A stretch of DNA of 9,854 nt, taken from Gammaproteobacteria bacterium. GTDB lineage: Bacteria > Pseudomonadota > Gammaproteobacteria > Eutrophobiales > Eutrophobiaceae. Positions 8,194 to 9,854 of the stretch are shown here, one piece after another (positions within the stretch are counted from its first letter, which is position 1; every line of letters starts with the position of its first letter). Where the stretch lies: assembly GCA_014239225.1 (NCBI GenBank), contig JAAZZI010000021.1:1-9854 (forward strand). The letters run 5' to 3'. The position numbers and the translations under genes were made by a program. The notes beneath the pieces were generated by a model. That model ran no database searches. It saw only the letters and a program-made list of their open reading frames with translations, and was not told where the DNA came from.

Positions 8194-9336
8194 ATGGTAA
8201 AAAAAATAGATAAAAATCTTATTGTTGCTCTAGATATAGGCACATCTAAAATAGTTGCCATTGTTGGAGAAATTTCACCCGATAATAAAATTGAAATAAT
8301 CGGTATTGGTTCTCATCAATCTCGTGGTTTAAGAAGAGGTGTTGTAGTAAATATTGACTCTACAACACAGTCTATACAGCGGGCAATTGAAGAGGCTGAG
8401 TTGATGTCTGGTTGCGAGATACATTCAGTATATACAGGGATAGCAGGCAGTCATATACAAAGCTTAAATTCACACGGGATTGTTGCAATTCGAGATAATG
8501 AAGTTTCACAAACTGATATAGATCGTGTTATTGATGCAGCAAAAGCCGTAGCTATACCAGCCGATCAGAAAACCATACACGTATTACCACAGGAATATAT
8601 TATAGATAATCAAGATGGAATAAGATTCCCGATAGGTATGTCTGGTGTTCGACTTGAAGCAAAAGTTCATTTGGTGACAGGAGCTGTTAGTGCGGCACAA
8701 AATATTAACAAGTGTGTTCGTAAATGTGGATTAGAAGTTGATGATATTGTTTTAGAACAAGTAGCATCAAGCCAGTCTGTTTTGACTGATGATGAAAAAG
8801 AACTCGGTATCTGCCTGATTGATATAGGTGGAGGCACGACAGATATAGCCATTTTTAATGATGGTGAAATTCATCATACTGCTGTTATTCCAATCGCTGG
8901 GGATCAGGTTACCAATGATATTGCTATTGCTCTGAGAACCCCAACACCACATGCCGAAGATATTAAAATTCAATATGCTTGCGCACTTACACAACTTACG
9001 AATAATGAAGAAACTATAGAAGTTCCTGGTGTGGGCGATCGGCCCCCACGTCGTTTGGCTCGTCAAATATTAGCTGAAGTTGTGCAACCACGATACGAAG
9101 AATTATTTATTCTTATACAGGCAGAGTTACGAAGAAGTGGTTATGAAAATCTTATTGCTGCTGGAATTGTTCTAACGGGAGGTAGTTCGAAAATGGAAGG
9201 GGTTATAGAACTGGCCGAAGAAATATTTCATATGCCAGTGCGTTTAGGGGTACCACAATTCGTAAGTGGGTTAGCTGAGAACGTAAAAAATCCAATTTAT
9301 GCAACGGGCGTTGGCTTATTGCTATATGGGCTATAA
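8194..9336 (+). CDS. ftsA: FtsA, actin-like division protein, cut short by an in-frame TAA
   Basis: FtsA is an actin-like ATPase that tethers FtsZ filaments to the membrane through a C-terminal amphipathic helix. The ATG at 8194, with GGAG 4 nt before it (8186-8189), gives 380 residues to a TAA at 9334-9336; the frame upstream to 8095 lies in ftsQ and is not FtsA-like. Visible features: LDIGTSK at 13-19 (phosphate 1), the 1C-type domain region with RRGVVVNID and the SHIQSLNSHGIVAI stretch, LIDIGGGTTDIAIF near 208-221 (phosphate 2), TGGSSKMEG from 328, and NPIYATGVGLLLYGL at the end. Family members are usually about 410-420 residues. Coding sense continues in the same frame after the TAA for 30 codons to a TAG at 9427-9429, and would total 411 positions, a normal length. 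As written, the protein lacks its membrane anchor. It could be a sequence error, a recent mutation, or readthrough. Confidence 0.93.
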   Translation: MVKKIDKNLIVALDIGTSKIVAIVGEISPDNKIEIIGIGSHQSRGLRRGVVVNIDSTTQSIQRAIEEAELMSGCEIHSVYTGIAGSHIQSLNSHGIVAIRDNEVSQTDIDRVIDAAKAVAIPADQKTIHVLPQEYIIDNQDGIRFPIGMSGVRLEAKVHLVTGAVSAAQNINKCVRKCGLEVDDIVLEQVASSQSVLTDDEKELGICLIDIGGGTTDIAIFNDGEIHHTAVIPIAGDQVTNDIAIALRTPTPHAEDIKIQYACALTQLTNNEETIEVPGVGDRPPRRLARQILAEVVQPRYEELFILIQAELRRSGYENLIAAGIVLTGGSSKMEGVIELAEEIFHMPVRLGVPQFVSGLAENVKNPIYATGVGLLLYGL

Positions 9337-9429
9337 CAAGATCAGGATCGTTCGACAAGAATTGATATTAATAATGGAGTGAAAGGTATTTGGGGAAGAA
9401 TGAAAAGTTGGTATCAAGGTCATTTTTAG
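9337..9429 (+). other. Detached FtsA linker and membrane-targeting helix, in frame after the TAA
   Basis: Thirty sense codons follow the ftsA TAA in the same frame and end at TAG 9427-9429. The first part is a polar linker (QDQDRSTRIDINNG), and the last 14 residues, GIWGRMKSWYQGHF, have the alternating Trp/Ile/Met/Tyr and basic pattern of the FtsA amphipathic membrane-targeting sequence, at the expected distance from the actin-like core. No start codon with a ribosome site precedes it, so it is not a separate gene. Confidence 0.8.
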
Positions 9430-9438
9430 ATTTATAAA
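9408..9438 (+). promoter_or_regulatory. Possible sigma-70-like promoter before ftsZ (weak)
   Basis: TTGGTA (9408-9413) and TATAAA (9433-9438) with a 19-nt spacer resemble a -35/-10 pair in the ftsA-ftsZ junction, the only junction here with real room for regulation. Both boxes are imperfect, the spacer is long, and AT-rich DNA gives such matches by chance. Extra ftsZ promoters in this region are known in E. coli, which is the only other support. Confidence 0.2.
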
Positions 9439-9451
9439 TTCATTGTAATTT

Positions 9452-9457
9452 AGGAGG
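9452..9457 (+). promoter_or_regulatory. Strong ribosome binding site for ftsZ
   Basis: AGGAGG lies 8 nt before the ATG at 9466, the best Shine-Dalgarno match in the window. It fits the need for far more FtsZ than of its operon neighbours. Confidence 0.85.
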
Positions 9458-9465
9458 ATAAAATT

Positions 9466-9854
9466 ATGCCATTTGAATTAGTCAATGCAACTAATCAACC
9501 AGCAATTATTAAAGTAATAGGTGTTGGTGGTGGTGGTGGCAATGCAGTAATGCATATGCTGGGTAGCAACATCGAAGGTGTTGAATTTATTTGTGCGAAT
9601 ACAGACGCACAAGCACTCAAGACTTCAGGCGTCGAGCCTGTTTTACAATTGGGTTGCGGCATAACTAAAGGTTTGGGAGCAGGTTCTGATCCCGAAATTG
9701 GTCGCCAAGCCGCACTCGAGGACCGTGATAGAATAATGGCAGTTCTTGACGGTGCAGATATGCTTTTTATTGCAGCTGGCATGGGGGGTGGCACGGGTAC
9801 TGGCGCCGCACCAGTTGTTGCGCAGGTTGCAAAAGAGATGAATATACTGACCGT
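9466..9854 (+). CDS. ftsZ: FtsZ, tubulin-like division GTPase (N-terminal part, 3' end outside window)
   Basis: FtsZ polymerises with GTP into the cytokinetic ring at midcell. The window holds the first 129 codons plus two bases of the next. The start follows a very strong ribosome site. Features: a short N-terminal tail, VIGVGGGGGNAV at 17-28 (nucleotide-binding T1 loop), NTDAQAL at 45-51, ITKGLGAG at 66-73, QAALEDRDRI at 81-90, and the tubulin signature GGGTGTG at 107-113 within AAGMGGGTGTGAAP. The five-glycine loop, FICANTDAQALK and QAALEDRDRI resemble gammaproteobacterial FtsZ more than betaproteobacterial forms, which usually have GGAGGNAV. Cys64 sits where Ser, Thr or Pro is more usual, a minor difference outside the key residues. 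The frame stays open to the window end, and no lesion is seen. Confidence 0.98.
   Translation, partial: MPFELVNATNQPAIIKVIGVGGGGGNAVMHMLGSNIEGVEFICANTDAQALKTSGVEPVLQLGCGITKGLGAGSDPEIGRQAALEDRDRIMAVLDGADMLFIAAGMGGGTGTGAAPVVAQVAKEMNILT

Noticed and set aside
9520..9540. GGT trinucleotide repeat
   Set aside because: It is the codon run for the invariant glycine loop of FtsZ, not a microsatellite.
9495..9794. 99-codon antisense frame opposite ftsZ
   Set aside because: It is the reverse of the conserved FtsZ GTPase domain, with its proline-rich stretches coming from glycine codons on the + strand.

Overview
The window is a stretch of the dcw (division and cell wall) cluster, all on the + strand. 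Its order is mraY (3' end) – murD – ftsW – murG – murC – murB – ddl – ftsQ – ftsA – ftsZ (5' end). The base composition is AT-rich. The FtsZ N-terminus (five-glycine loop, FICANTDAQALK-type segment, ITKGLGAG, QAALEDRDRI) and the gene order suggest an AT-rich gammaproteobacterium. A betaproteobacterium is less likely. No genus can be named from the sequence alone. murB lies between murC and ddl, whereas in Escherichia coli it is elsewhere on the chromosome.

Layout: 1-411 mraY C-terminus; 421-1800 murD; 1800-3002 ftsW; 2992-4077 murG; 4070-5502 murC; 5514-6488 murB; 6475-7404 ddl; 7410-8177 ftsQ; 8194-9336 (coding sense continuing to 9429) ftsA; 9466 to the window end ftsZ. Genes overlap by 1-14 nt or are separated by 5-16 nt, except ftsA-ftsZ, so this reads as one operon with much translational coupling. 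No gene-free stretch exceeds 300 bases, and I saw no RNA gene, mobile element, CRISPR array or terminator.

The proteins form one pathway. Ddl makes D-Ala-D-Ala. MurB, MurC and MurD build UDP-MurNAc-peptide in the cytoplasm. MraY and MurG make lipid I and lipid II at the membrane. FtsW polymerises lipid II at the septum. FtsQ, FtsA and FtsZ assemble the division machine.

The unusual point is that three of the ten genes are interrupted, while the sequence on both sides of each break still looks like a normal family member. murD has an in-frame TGA at 1075-1077 in its ATPase domain. murC has a one-base frame loss near 5127-5136, just after the DDYAHHPTE motif. ftsA has an in-frame TAA at 9334-9336 that cuts off its linker and C-terminal membrane-targeting helix, which is still encoded in frame up to a TAG at 9427-9429. 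murC and murD are normally essential, so the explanation is sequence error, very recent gene decay (for example in a host-dependent lineage), or recoding. The sequence alone cannot decide, but error or recent mutation is the simplest reading. I found no new type of biological system here.
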